5,105 nt of DNA from the NCBI GenBank assembly GCA_031275915.1, contig JAISOC010000025.1:1-5105 (forward strand). The letters are read 5' to 3'. The position numbers and the translations under genes are program-made. The stretch's first letter is position 1; each line of letters begins with the position of its first letter. The notes under the pieces are model-generated. The model was not told the DNA's origin. It saw nothing but the letters and a program-made list of their open reading frames with translations, and did no database searches. Of this stretch, positions 1 to 5,075 are shown in pieces. Source of the DNA: Holosporales bacterium (GTDB lineage Bacteria; Pseudomonadota; Alphaproteobacteria; RUG11792).

Positions 1-49
1 GTATTTTTAAATAAATTTAATACTTATTTTTTTTTATATTTGAGTAGTT

Positions 50-124
50 TTATGTTGTGCGGAAGAATAACTCGGCCCCCCCCCCCCCCGTTATTATAGC
101 AATACTTAATAGTAACTTCTTCAT
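50..124 (-). CDS. Small ORF with signal-peptide-like start, interrupted by a poly-G tract (possible phase-variable or decayed gene)
   Basis: The ATG at 124-122 is preceded by GGGGAGG (136-130) with a 5-nt spacer, the strongest Shine-Dalgarno in the window, and by a good promoter at 200-171. The peptide begins MKKLLLSIAIIT: two lysines then a hydrophobic stretch, as in a secretion signal. It then enters a run of 14 G. As sequenced (G14) it reads four glycines, then AELFFRTT and TAA at 52-50, 24 residues in all. With 13 G it would be 29 residues ending PSYSSAQHKTTQI, where SSA-Q resembles a signal peptidase I site. With 15 G it would be 33 residues, stopping at 26-24. All three frames therefore end inside the window. 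It could be a tiny secreted peptide, a switched-off contingency gene, or the 5' remnant of a lost secreted protein. No family is recognised. Confidence 0.4.
   Translation of the reverse strand: MKKLLLSIAIITGGGGAELFFRTT
76..89. repeat. Homopolymer C14 (G14 on the minus strand)
   Basis: Fourteen consecutive C residues sit in strongly AT-rich DNA. No other C or G run in the window comes close. Tracts like this are prone to slipped-strand mispairing and also to sequencing or assembly length errors. It lies inside the small minus-strand ORF, at codons 12-17, so each length change shifts its frame. Confidence 0.95.
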
Positions 125-170
125 TACTTCCTCCCCTTTTAAAACAGATAATTCTTTCCTTCATGTATAT

Positions 171-200
171 ATTATTACACTCTTTTTAGGGGCGTGTTAA
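171..200 (-). promoter_or_regulatory. Probable sigma-70 promoter of the poly-G small ORF
   Basis: On the minus strand TTAACA (200-195, 5 of 6 to consensus) is followed by an 18-nt spacer and AATAAT (176-171, 5 of 6). A TG dinucleotide one base upstream of the -10 (TGT at 179-177) gives an extended -10. Transcription would start near 164, about 40 nt before the ATG at 124. It lies just downstream of the MFS gene stop, so this ORF appears to have its own promoter rather than relying on read-through. Confidence 0.45.
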
Positions 201-228
201 GGATTTTGTTATTGAAAAATGCGCATAC

Positions 229-1494
229 TCATGATTTATACATCTTCACTCTTGGAGACAGAGTGTGCATAAACAGAGCTAATATTGTGAGGGAGGCGAG
301 AGCTATTATTCCGCTCGATACGAATATATGACTCAACGAGAAACGGTGAGCCACAAATCCAGCAAGAGTATCTGCTATGAAGGAGGCTATGGCATTCACA
401 AGCCAATATATTCCAAATCCAGTCCCACGAAGATCCTCAGGAACTCTCTCCGCTATTAGGGAAACGAAAATGTTCTGTGTTGTCCCAAACTGCAATCCCC
501 AAAGCAAAATTCCTATCCCCATAACAGTTAGAGTCGAAGAGGAAAATAGAACGATATCGGACATGACTATCAGGACTACCCCAACAAACAATATCTTAGT
601 CCTATTAAACTTATCTCCAATAATACCTATCGGATAAGAAGCAATGGATGTCCCAAGATTGTATATTATCATTATGATGGGAGCAAATTTTGCGATTACT
701 CCAAATCCTTCATTTGCATATAGTATTAGGAAAGTCTCGTTCATTCTGGCTATCATAAATATGAAGTTGACTATCATAAGAATCCAGAATGGTTTCCCTA
801 AATATTTAAAATTGTGCAGTAAAAATTTTTGTTTTGTTTTTGGTTTGGGCATGGGAGTTTGAGAGGTTATAGCAGGATGTTCATATCTCTGAGGCTCCTT
901 TATAAGGAACAAAAGAATAAGAAAGGCAAATACAGCAGGTATAGATGCTATCGCAAAAACCATCTGATAATTATTGTTGGTAAGATCCATGAAGATAATT
1001 CCAAAGACCCCTCCGAGAAGAGAACCCGCATATGCCAATGTCCTTTTTAATCCATATGAGGCCCCTATTTTTTTCTTGGGAGCAACATCGGCAACAATAG
1101 CGTCCCTAGGACTAGCCTGTATTCCATTTCCCAGCCTCTCCATCATCCTCGCCGAAAAAACGGCTGCAAATGAAGAGGATATTGCTATTAAAGGCTTGCT
1201 GACAACAGAAAAAGCATACCCCACCATCATAATCTTTTTTCTTTTTTTGAAGAAATCACTGAGCATTCCAGAGACAAGCTTCATAGTATGAGAAAGAGTC
1301 TCACAGAATCCCTCAAGTACTCCTATTCCAACAACAGATGCCCCAAGAATATGCTTCAGATACAATCCGGAGAAACTATAAACCATAACAAACGAAATGT
1401 TCATGAGCATCATCATGAAGCCTATCTGCCATACACTTATAGGAATCTTCCCATTCTTCTGTTGGGTACTTTCTTGCTGTTTTGTATCAGGCAT
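229..1494 (-). CDS. MFS transporter, 12 transmembrane helices, substrate unknown
   Basis: A full-length inner-membrane secondary transporter of 421 residues, the usual MFS size. The N-terminal half carries the loop 2-3 signature GMLSDFFKKRKK (residues 76-87), the counterpart of motif A (GxLaDrxGrkxx). RMMERLGNGIQASPRDAIVAD follows at 116-136 and matches the R-x-GKGIR-x-APRDAL-x-AD motif of a drug/metabolite exporter-like MFS subgroup. A charged cytoplasmic linker lies at about 198-232. The second half repeats motif A as GIIGDKFNRTK (290-300) and ends with the VPEDLRGTGFG loop (351-361). The start is ATG, with no clear Shine-Dalgarno upstream; a TGA stop is at 231-229. It is divergent from the aromatic amino acid permease, across a 390-nt control region. 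The family assignment is secure. Substrate and direction (export or uptake) cannot be read from the sequence. Confidence 0.95.
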   Translation of the reverse strand: MPDTKQQESTQQKNGKIPISVWQIGFMMMLMNISFVMVYSFSGLYLKHILGASVVGIGVLEGFCETLSHTMKLVSGMLSDFFKKRKKIMMVGYAFSVVSKPLIAISSSFAAVFSARMMERLGNGIQASPRDAIVADVAPKKKIGASYGLKRTLAYAGSLLGGVFGIIFMDLTNNNYQMVFAIASIPAVFAFLILLFLIKEPQRYEHPAITSQTPMPKPKTKQKFLLHNFKYLGKPFWILMIVNFIFMIARMNETFLILYANEGFGVIAKFAPIIMIIYNLGTSIASYPIGIIGDKFNRTKILFVGVVLIVMSDIVLFSSSTLTVMGIGILLWGLQFGTTQNIFVSLIAERVPEDLRGTGFGIYWLVNAIASFIADTLAGFVAHRFSLSHIFVSSGIIALASLTILALFMHTLSPRVKMYKS

Positions 1495-1533
1495 TTTACG
1501 TATTATTTGAAGAAAGCTGACCGCTTGTAGGTG

Positions 1534-1564
1534 TATTTACTCACAATACATACGTGAGAGTCAA
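1534..1564 (-). promoter_or_regulatory. Putative MFS gene promoter with a dyad filling a 19-nt spacer
   Basis: On the minus strand TTGACT (1564-1559, 5 of 6) is followed by exactly 19 nt and then a weak -10, TAAATA (1539-1534). The whole spacer is an inverted repeat, CTCAC-N9-GTGAG (1558-1540). An overlong 19-nt spacer occupied by a dyad is the known layout of MerR-family-activated promoters, but no MerR gene is in the window. Transcription would start about 33 nt before the MFS ATG. The -10 is poor, so this assignment is tentative. Confidence 0.35.
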
Positions 1565-1577
1565 GAAAGTTTTTTGG

Positions 1578-1684
1578 AGTGTATAAGTTCATAAGATATG
1601 AGACAAAAAAGGTGGTACTATTGTTGGTATGAGAGGAGCACTGTCTCGTATCTTATGAACTTATACACAATGAACTTATACATT
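1578..1684. promoter_or_regulatory. Three copies of TGAACTTATACA with DnaA-box-like sequences
   Basis: The 12-mer TGAACTTATACA occurs at 1656-1667 and 1671-1682 on the + strand (15-bp period) and inverted at 1580-1591. The first copy runs into TTATACACA (1661-1669), a perfect match to the DnaA box TTATNCACA. The other two give TTATACATT (1676-1684) and, on the minus strand, TTATACACT (1586-1578), each close to it. The third copy abuts the -35 of the permease promoter. The inverted copy is 15 nt from the -35 of the MFS promoter. The repeat is seen directly; DnaA or regulator binding is inference. Confidence 0.5.
1579..1668. repeat. 27-bp imperfect inverted repeat between the divergent transporters
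   Basis: The left arm (1579-1605) and right arm (1642-1668) are inverted copies with a single mismatch (1599 against 1648, a G-U pair in RNA read from the + strand). They are separated by a 36-nt loop. The arms begin GTGTATAAGTTCATAAG and end CTTATGAACTTATACAC. The element lies upstream of both flanking genes, so it is not a terminator for either. No T-run follows it on either strand and no clear target-site duplication flanks it. It could be a divergent operator, a cruciform, a small palindromic mobile element (MITE-like) or a structured RNA. Confidence 0.85.
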
Positions 1685-1711
1685 GACTTCGATTCATTAC
1701 TGCAGTAAACT
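1683..1711 (+). promoter_or_regulatory. Putative promoter of the aromatic amino acid permease
   Basis: TTGACT (1683-1688, 5 of 6) and TAAACT (1706-1711, 4 of 6) are separated by the optimal 17 nt. The -35 directly follows the third TGAACTTATACA copy. It implies a leader of about 165 nt before the permease start. An alternative lies downstream: TTGACG (1758-1763), 16 nt, then TATTGC (1780-1785) with an extended -10 TGC, which has a poorer -10 hexamer. Which one is used cannot be decided by eye. Confidence 0.35.
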
Positions 1712-1723
1712 ACCTTGCGTTTT

Positions 1724-1866
1724 GTTATGCGAGTGAAATGGGCTGTCATGTTGTCATTTGACGAATGTTTGTTGGTTGCTATTGCGCATAACGATTTCTT
1801 CGCCTGCTTTCGATACCGATACTGATTGTATTTGTTAGTTTTTAACTTTTTTGTTCAGTATTTTTT
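1724..1866 (+). promoter_or_regulatory. Structured, T-rich leader upstream of the permease
   Basis: If the promoter at 1683-1711 is used, this stretch is transcribed as a 5' leader. GTTATGCG (1724-1731) and CGCATAAC (1785-1792) are perfect 8-bp inverted arms, enclosing a smaller GTCA-TT-TGAC hairpin (1753-1762). Further on, a weak 4-bp hairpin GTTA/TAAC (about 1837-1849) is followed by T6, and a T8 run comes just before the gene. The stem-loops could be a cis-acting RNA element or simply intergenic palindromes. No known riboswitch class is recognised. Confidence 0.25.
1727..1825 (+). CDS. Possible leader peptide rich in aromatic codons (speculative)
   Basis: An ORF of 32 codons starts ATG at 1727 and ends TGA at 1823-1825, 59 nt before the preferred permease start. 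It encodes one Trp (codon 5), four Phe (codons 11, 24, 25, 28) and ends FRYRY with two Tyr codons next to the stop. That is seven aromatic residues of 32, which would suit an attenuation or stalling peptide ahead of an aromatic amino acid permease. Against it: no Shine-Dalgarno is visible before the ATG, and the only terminator-like hairpin downstream has a 4-bp stem. An ORF this short can occur by chance. Confidence 0.2.
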   Translation: MRVKWAVMLSFDECLLVAIAHNDFFACFRYRY

Positions 1867-1884
1867 TTGTCTATGGTGTCGATT

Positions 1885-3072
1885 ATGAAAGGAAAACAAT
1901 TAGGAGCTATATCTCTATTAGCTGGTACTGCAATTGGGTCAGGAATGATTTCCTTGCCAATTGTCTTGGCTAACTTCGGAATAGTTGGCAGTTTGTTTCT
2001 GCTGATTTTTTTCTGCTGGATAACATATGTATCTGCCATGGTTCGTTGTGAGCTTAATATAAATTCTAGGTCTGATTTTAATTTAAAGGATGTTGGTCTT
2101 CTTTTTGGGGGACGGATATCTGCAAATATTGGTGATTTTACTCTCAAAACATTGTCATTTGCTCTGCTTTCAGCATACATCTTTGGAGGAGCCTCAATAA
2201 TAAGATCTTTCACAAGTACGGAGAACCACTTCATTGGTATTACCATAGCATTTGCTTTAGTTGTTTTATTCGTATTTCTGTTTATGTCAAATATAATAAT
2301 TAGAATAAACAAACATACTTTTATAGCGTTGTTCTCTATAATATTAATTGGAATACTCTGCCTGACCATAAGTTCCAAAATCAGTTCCCTTCCTTTTAAT
2401 TGTGAGGGAATTTTTAATTTAAAATCATGGAGCACGGTGCTTCCTGTTGTTTTTACTTCGTTTGGGTTTCAAGGCTCTCTCCATTCCTTAACGAAATTTG
2501 TTGATAATGACAGGAAAATGATAAAGAAGGCGTGCTTATTTGGAAGCATTATTCCAGTTGTCGTTTACAGTTTATGGGTTATTTGTGTTTTAACAATTAT
2601 CTTCAACTCAGATCGAGAGAGCTTTAACAGAATGCTTACAAGTCCGATAGAAGTTAGTGAATTAATACGCATTCTAAGTTCCATAACAAAGATAGATGTT
2701 ATACAACATGCTGCGTGGATAGTTTCGTTTTTGGCCATCTTAACTTCAATAATTGGAGTTGGATTATCTCTTAATGAAATTTTAAAAAGAGATCTTGAAA
2801 AATTTATAGAAAATCACAATATTAGGCATCTTGTATCGTCATCTCTCATGATTGTACCCCCCTCAATAATTGCAATAGTTGTTCCAAATGCTTTTATACG
2901 CGTTCTAAGTTTTGCAGGAATTATATTGGCTATAATTGCCATTATTCTTCCTGCTTTCTTATTTACAAGGATGCGAAAAACAATTTCGAGATGCGACAAT
3001 TTGAAGATATTTGCAATTTGTGTTGTTGGAGTAGTGATAATTATCTTGGGAATTTTGGATATTTTTAAATAG
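1885..3072 (+). CDS. Aromatic amino acid permease (tryptophan/tyrosine type, HAAAP family)
   Basis: An inner-membrane permease of 395 residues with about 11 hydrophobic helices, related to TyrP, Mtr and TnaB, which import tyrosine or tryptophan by proton symport. GTAIGSG at residues 14-20 in helix 1 is the hallmark unwound-helix motif of this LeuT-fold family. PVVFTSFGFQGSLHSLTKF (187-205) is the most diagnostic family block, and SFLAILTSIIGVGLSLNE (281-298) is a third conserved stretch. The ATG at 1885 is chosen because family members begin a few residues before the first helix with a sequence like MKGKQLG. In-frame alternatives are ATG 1873 and TTG 1867; none has a convincing Shine-Dalgarno. 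It is divergent from the MFS gene and convergent with the XRE gene. It would supply Trp or Tyr to a bacterium that may not make them; which one is not decidable here. Confidence 0.93.
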   Translation: MKGKQLGAISLLAGTAIGSGMISLPIVLANFGIVGSLFLLIFFCWITYVSAMVRCELNINSRSDFNLKDVGLLFGGRISANIGDFTLKTLSFALLSAYIFGGASIIRSFTSTENHFIGITIAFALVVLFVFLFMSNIIIRINKHTFIALFSIILIGILCLTISSKISSLPFNCEGIFNLKSWSTVLPVVFTSFGFQGSLHSLTKFVDNDRKMIKKACLFGSIIPVVVYSLWVICVLTIIFNSDRESFNRMLTSPIEVSELIRILSSITKIDVIQHAAWIVSFLAILTSIIGVGLSLNEILKRDLEKFIENHNIRHLVSSSLMIVPPSIIAIVVPNAFIRVLSFAGIILAIIAIILPAFLFTRMRKTISRCDNLKIFAICVVGVVIIILGILDIFK

Positions 3073-3093
3073 ATAATGCCAACAAATACCTAA

Positions 3094-3147
3094 GTATCTT
3101 TCCTTTTTGGGGGAACTTCATTGTATCCGTTCCAAAAAGGAAAATAC
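3094..3147 (+). terminator. Imperfect hairpin after the permease, possible terminator
   Basis: The core stem TTTCCTTTTTGG (3099-3110) pairs with CCAAAAAGGAAA (3132-3143), extended by GTAT/ATAC outside with one bulged C. Inner GGAAC (3112-3116) can pair with GTTCC (3129-3133) as an alternative register. It begins 21 nt after the permease stop, and the XRE gene is transcribed towards it from the other side, so it could end transcripts from both. Neither strand has a U-run right after the stem, so it is not a classical intrinsic terminator; it could instead be an mRNA 3'-end stabiliser. Confidence 0.45.
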
Positions 3148-3369
3148 TATAGGAAATGGGAAGAGAGTAGGGCAGGGGTGCACTTGTTCGCTTCTCCCAC
3201 ATCAACCCCGTGTGAAATTAACGCAAAAAATTGGCACAAAAAATGTTGCATTGTTGGTTAATATGTGATAGGATGCTACTGAAGCTTGAAAGAGCTTTCG
3301 GTGCTGTGCATGTAAGGCACGCTTCTGTGTGTCTTTTGATAATCCTCCCCAAGCTTTGCGCAGTACCGC
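3148..3369. other. Intergenic stretch between convergent genes, locally GC-richer and foldable
   Basis: No recognisable gene is seen. The composition is visibly less AT-rich than the neighbouring intergenic DNA. Nested complementary segments occur: AGGAT (3270-3274) with ATCCT (3342-3346), GAAGC (3281-3285) with GCTTC (3321-3325), and inside these AAGCT/AGCTT or GAAAG/CTTTC (about 3282-3299) and GTGC (3301-3304) with GCAC (3317-3320). AAGCTT occurs twice (3282 and 3351). It could be the 3' UTR of the XRE mRNA, a small RNA, or the remnant of a gene. No tRNA, SRP RNA or tmRNA signature was found. Confidence 0.3.
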
Positions 3370-3774
3370 TTACTCTGTGTCCGTTTCCGTGTTTATTATC
3401 GCTTCGACCAGTGCTAGCACTGATTTTTTAATCCGTTTATCGTTTATACTTTTAAACATGTTTATTAACTTTTTTTCCAAATCTTCACTTGCTAAAGTTT
3501 CGTTATAATTGTCTTCCAGTTGCGTGTTTACATCACTTAATCCCAAGCATTTATCAGGAATGAAATAATTTATGCCAACTTTCAATACTTCACACAGCTT
3601 TATCAACATCATGATGGATATTGTACTTTGTCCTGATTCATATTTTTGTAGTTGCTGAAAAGTAACACCAATGAAAGAGGCCAATTCTTTTTGCGTCATT
3701 TTCAATTCTTTTCGTTTGCTGCGTAATTTTTTCCCTAATAATAAACTATTTGCCTCTTCTACAAGAAATTTCAT
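3370..3774 (-). CDS. XRE-family (Cro/C1-type) helix-turn-helix transcriptional regulator
   Basis: A cytoplasmic DNA-binding protein of 134 residues. The HTH_3 domain spans about residues 14-72. Its first DNA-binding helix is around TQKELASF (27-34), and the recognition helix is around TFQQLQKYE (38-46), followed by the typical ESGQSTIS turn. The C-terminal part (about 99-128) has the form LINMFKSINDKRIKKSVLALVEAI, shown here only to mark the segment; it recalls the conserved tail of a widespread alphaproteobacterial XRE group of about 130 residues. The ATG at 3774 is preferred over the in-frame GTG at 3780, because the Shine-Dalgarno GAGGTG overlaps that GTG and is spaced for the ATG. It follows pgsA on the same strand by 271 nt with its own promoter, so it is probably a separate unit. 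Autoregulation is common in this family, but targets here are unknown. Confidence 0.9.
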   Translation of the reverse strand: MKFLVEEANSLLLGKKLRSKRKELKMTQKELASFIGVTFQQLQKYESGQSTISIMMLIKLCEVLKVGINYFIPDKCLGLSDVNTQLEDNYNETLASEDLEKKLINMFKSINDKRIKKSVLALVEAIINTETDTE

Positions 3775-3777
3775 GCG

Positions 3778-3785
3778 CACCTCTT
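3778..3785 (-). promoter_or_regulatory. Ribosome binding site that decides the XRE start
   Basis: On the minus strand AAGAGGTG (3785-3778) contains GAGGTG, six bases complementary to the 16S rRNA 3' end (anti-SD CACCTCC). It ends 3 nt before the ATG at 3774. The upstream GTG at 3780-3778 is inside this site, so it cannot also serve as the start using it. Confidence 0.7.
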
Positions 3786-3816
3786 TTAAAGCGCAAATAG
3801 TATCATTCCATTAATA

Positions 3817-3844
3817 ATTATAAAATTTTAAGAAAAACTGTTAT
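3817..3844 (-). promoter_or_regulatory. Probable sigma-70 promoter of the XRE gene
   Basis: On the minus strand a perfect TATAAT (3822-3817) lies 16 nt after ATAACA (3844-3839, 4 of 6 to TTGACA). The start of transcription would be near 3810, giving a leader of about 36 nt. The surrounding DNA is AT-rich, so a chance -10 match is possible, but position and spacing fit well. No convincing palindromic operator overlaps it. Confidence 0.45.
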
Positions 3845-3933
3845 AGCTTTTTTTGAGTTTTTAAAATTTAATTTGTGATCAGTGTCGTTATAAGCAATAA
3901 GAATATAAATTGGCAGAAAAAGAAAATATTCCG

Positions 3934-3962
3934 TATTTTTATACATGTGAAATATTTTTATA
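3934..3962 (+). repeat. Two direct copies of TATTTTTATA, 19 bp apart
   Basis: Exact 10-mers occur at 3934-3943 and 3953-3962, roughly two helical turns apart, in the AT-rich gap between pgsA and the XRE gene. The motif has low complexity, so coincidence is quite possible. The rest of this gap shows no gene. Confidence 0.3.
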
Positions 3963-4026
3963 AGAAAGCAATCATACACAACAAGAGTTAACACAAAAAG
4001 GACTGTATTATATGTGGCTCAAAGTT

Positions 4027-4045
4027 AATTTTGTGAAACAAAATT
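4027..4045 (-). terminator. AT-rich hairpin immediately after pgsA
   Basis: A perfect 8-bp inverted repeat, AATTTTGT and ACAAAATT with a 3-nt loop, begins at the base next to the pgsA stop codon (TAA 4048-4046). The position suits the 3' end of the ndk-pgsA transcript. The stem has only one G-C pair and no U-run follows on the minus strand, so it would be a weak intrinsic terminator at best. Confidence 0.3.
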
Positions 4046-4609
4046 TTATGAAATTTGCAAAAAATTTGCTCTCTTGAGATATAAAAAAGCTGACAAACAG
4101 ACAATGATCATTGTGATATATCCGAGAAATTGTGTATATATGTTATCCTTGTTAAATAATAGTATGGCAATACAAAGCGAAAAGAGTAGGGCGGTGCACA
4201 ATTTACTGATATAAAGCGGTTTTATACTAACAGATATTTTTTTAAAAAGTATGTATACCGCTCCAATAACTAAAAAAATATCTCTAAGAGACAGTAATAC
4301 AGCTATAACCAACAGATACACTGAATGGTTATAGTACAAAAATATGCTCCAAATAACTGAATTAATGAAGATTTTATCTGCCAATGGATCCAAAAGCTCT
4401 CCGATTTTAGATATAGAATCTGTTTTTCTGGCTATATATCCATCGAAAAAGTCACTCAGAGAACCAATTAATAGAACAAACAAAGCAAAAAACTTCAAAC
4501 TGCTAGCAATACAAGCAACAAACAAAGGAGAAATCAAAATTCTGAATAAACTGATAGCGTTCGGAAGAACTGCAATTCGTCTATTTTTATCCAACAATTT
4601 CTGTATCAC
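4046..4609 (-). CDS. pgsA: CDP-alcohol phosphatidyltransferase, probably phosphatidylglycerophosphate synthase
   Basis: An integral membrane enzyme of 187 residues, expected to condense CDP-diacylglycerol with glycerol-3-phosphate to give phosphatidylglycerophosphate and CMP, the committed step to phosphatidylglycerol. The complete family signature D-x2-DG-x2-AR-x8-G-x3-D-x3-D is present: D53, D56, G57, A60, R61, G70, D74, D78. All four metal- and nucleotide-binding aspartates are intact. The N-terminal block [14 protein letters not shown] (17-30) and the LLDPLADK stretch are typical of PgsA. The GTG at 4609 is chosen because it gives the normal family length. TTG codons at 4597 and 4594 are alternatives, and the longer reading back to 4723 adds about 38 residues buried in ndk. 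It overlaps ndk by 23 nt with no clear Shine-Dalgarno, suggesting translational coupling. A CMP-forming cardiolipin synthase of the same superfamily is the main alternative. Confidence 0.85.
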   Translation of the reverse strand: MIQKLLDKNRRIAVLPNAISLFRILISPLFVACIASSLKFFALFVLLIGSLSDFFDGYIARKTDSISKIGELLDPLADKIFINSVIWSIFLYYNHSVYLLVIAVLLSLRDIFLVIGAVYILFKKISVSIKPLYISKLCTALLFSLCIAILLFNKDNIYTQFLGYITMIIVCLSAFLYLKRANFLQIS

Positions 4610-5015
4610 TAAAAAAGAACTTAATTTCAGCGAGAGCAGTTTCAGGAGAATCGGAACCATGCACAGAATTTTGATCAACAGATATTCCAAAACGTTTCCG
4701 TATTGTTCCTTCATCCGCTGCATTTGGATTTGTGGCTCCCATGAGTTTTCTGTAGTCCGCTATAGCATTTTCTTTTTCAAGAACCTGTACAACAACAGGT
4801 GCAGAGCTCAAAAATTCGCATAAGTCATCGTAAAACGGCTTTGAACCGTGAACTTCATAAAATTTGCGAGCCTGGTCTAAAGAAATAAGGATCCTTTTTT
4901 GGGCAACTATCCGAAATCCCGTAGATTCAATGATAGCATTGATTTCTCCTGTCAAATTTCTCTTGGTTGCATCAGGCTTTATTATTGAAAAAGTCCTTTC
5001 GGATTGTGATGTCAT
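4587..5015 (-). CDS. ndk: Nucleoside diphosphate kinase
   Basis: A cytoplasmic enzyme of 142 residues that moves the gamma-phosphate of ATP to other (d)NDPs through a phosphohistidine, maintaining NTP and dNTP pools. The whole family pattern is present: [11 protein letters not shown] at 6-16 with the nucleotide-binding K13, Y53, F61, R89 and T95 in the LMGATNP block (91-97), R106, N116 and the active-site H119 in NSVHGSD (116-122). The length and the C-terminal end match Rickettsia-type Ndk. The ATG at 5015 gives the usual short leader before ERTF. An in-frame GTG at 5027 would add four residues. AAGGA lies only one base before the ATG, too close to be ideal, and the GTG has no Shine-Dalgarno, so the start is uncertain. 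It is the first gene of a two-gene unit with pgsA, whose start lies inside its 3' end. Confidence 0.97.
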   Translation of the reverse strand: MTSQSERTFSIIKPDATKRNLTGEINAIIESTGFRIVAQKRILISLDQARKFYEVHGSKPFYDDLCEFLSSAPVVVQVLEKENAIADYRKLMGATNPNAADEGTIRKRFGISVDQNSVHGSDSPETALAEIKFFFSDTEIVG

Positions 5016-5047
5016 ATCCTTGAACACGATTTAAAATGTATGTCCGT

Positions 5048-5075
5048 ATAATATATATTATGGAAACTTTCTCAA
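5048..5075 (-). promoter_or_regulatory. Probable sigma-70 promoter of the ndk-pgsA unit
   Basis: On the minus strand TTGAGA (5075-5070, 5 of 6) and TATTAT (5053-5048, 5 of 6) are separated by 16 nt. Transcription would start near 5041, about 14 to 26 nt before the candidate ndk starts. This is one of the two best-matching promoter pairs in the window. Confidence 0.5.

Noticed and set aside
24..164. A 46-codon minus-strand ORF from the ATG at 164, also reading through the G14 tract
   Set aside because: It has no Shine-Dalgarno and would begin at about the predicted transcription start; its sequence is not signal-like. The overlapping ORF from 124 has much better signals.
377..1530. Several + strand ORFs of 72 to 105 codons across the MFS gene
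   Set aside because: They lie antisense to a clearly recognised, full-length MFS gene and resemble no protein family; they are frame shadows.
1579..1668. Reading the long inverted repeat as a transcription terminator
   Set aside because: Both flanking genes are transcribed away from it and no T-run follows either arm, so it does not lie downstream of any gene in the window.
1842..2435. A 197-codon minus-strand ORF
   Set aside because: It is antisense to the permease, whose family motifs are unambiguous. It has no recognisable domain.
3231..3250. Sigma-54-like promoter (TGGCAC followed by TTGCA)
   Set aside because: The gap between the -24 and -12 blocks is 8 nt, where 5 nt is required, so the two elements would not be recognised together.
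3231..3431. A 66-codon + strand ORF starting at a TTG
   Set aside because: No Shine-Dalgarno and no family resemblance, cysteine- and leucine-rich composition typical of chance reading, and it runs antisense into the end of the XRE gene.
4610..4723. N-terminal extension of PgsA back to 4723
   Set aside because: It would lie entirely inside ndk and add about 38 residues not expected in the family. The CDP-alcohol phosphatidyltransferase fold begins just after the GTG at 4609.
4344..4823. A 159-codon + strand ORF
   Set aside because: It is antisense to pgsA and ndk, both identified by complete catalytic signatures.
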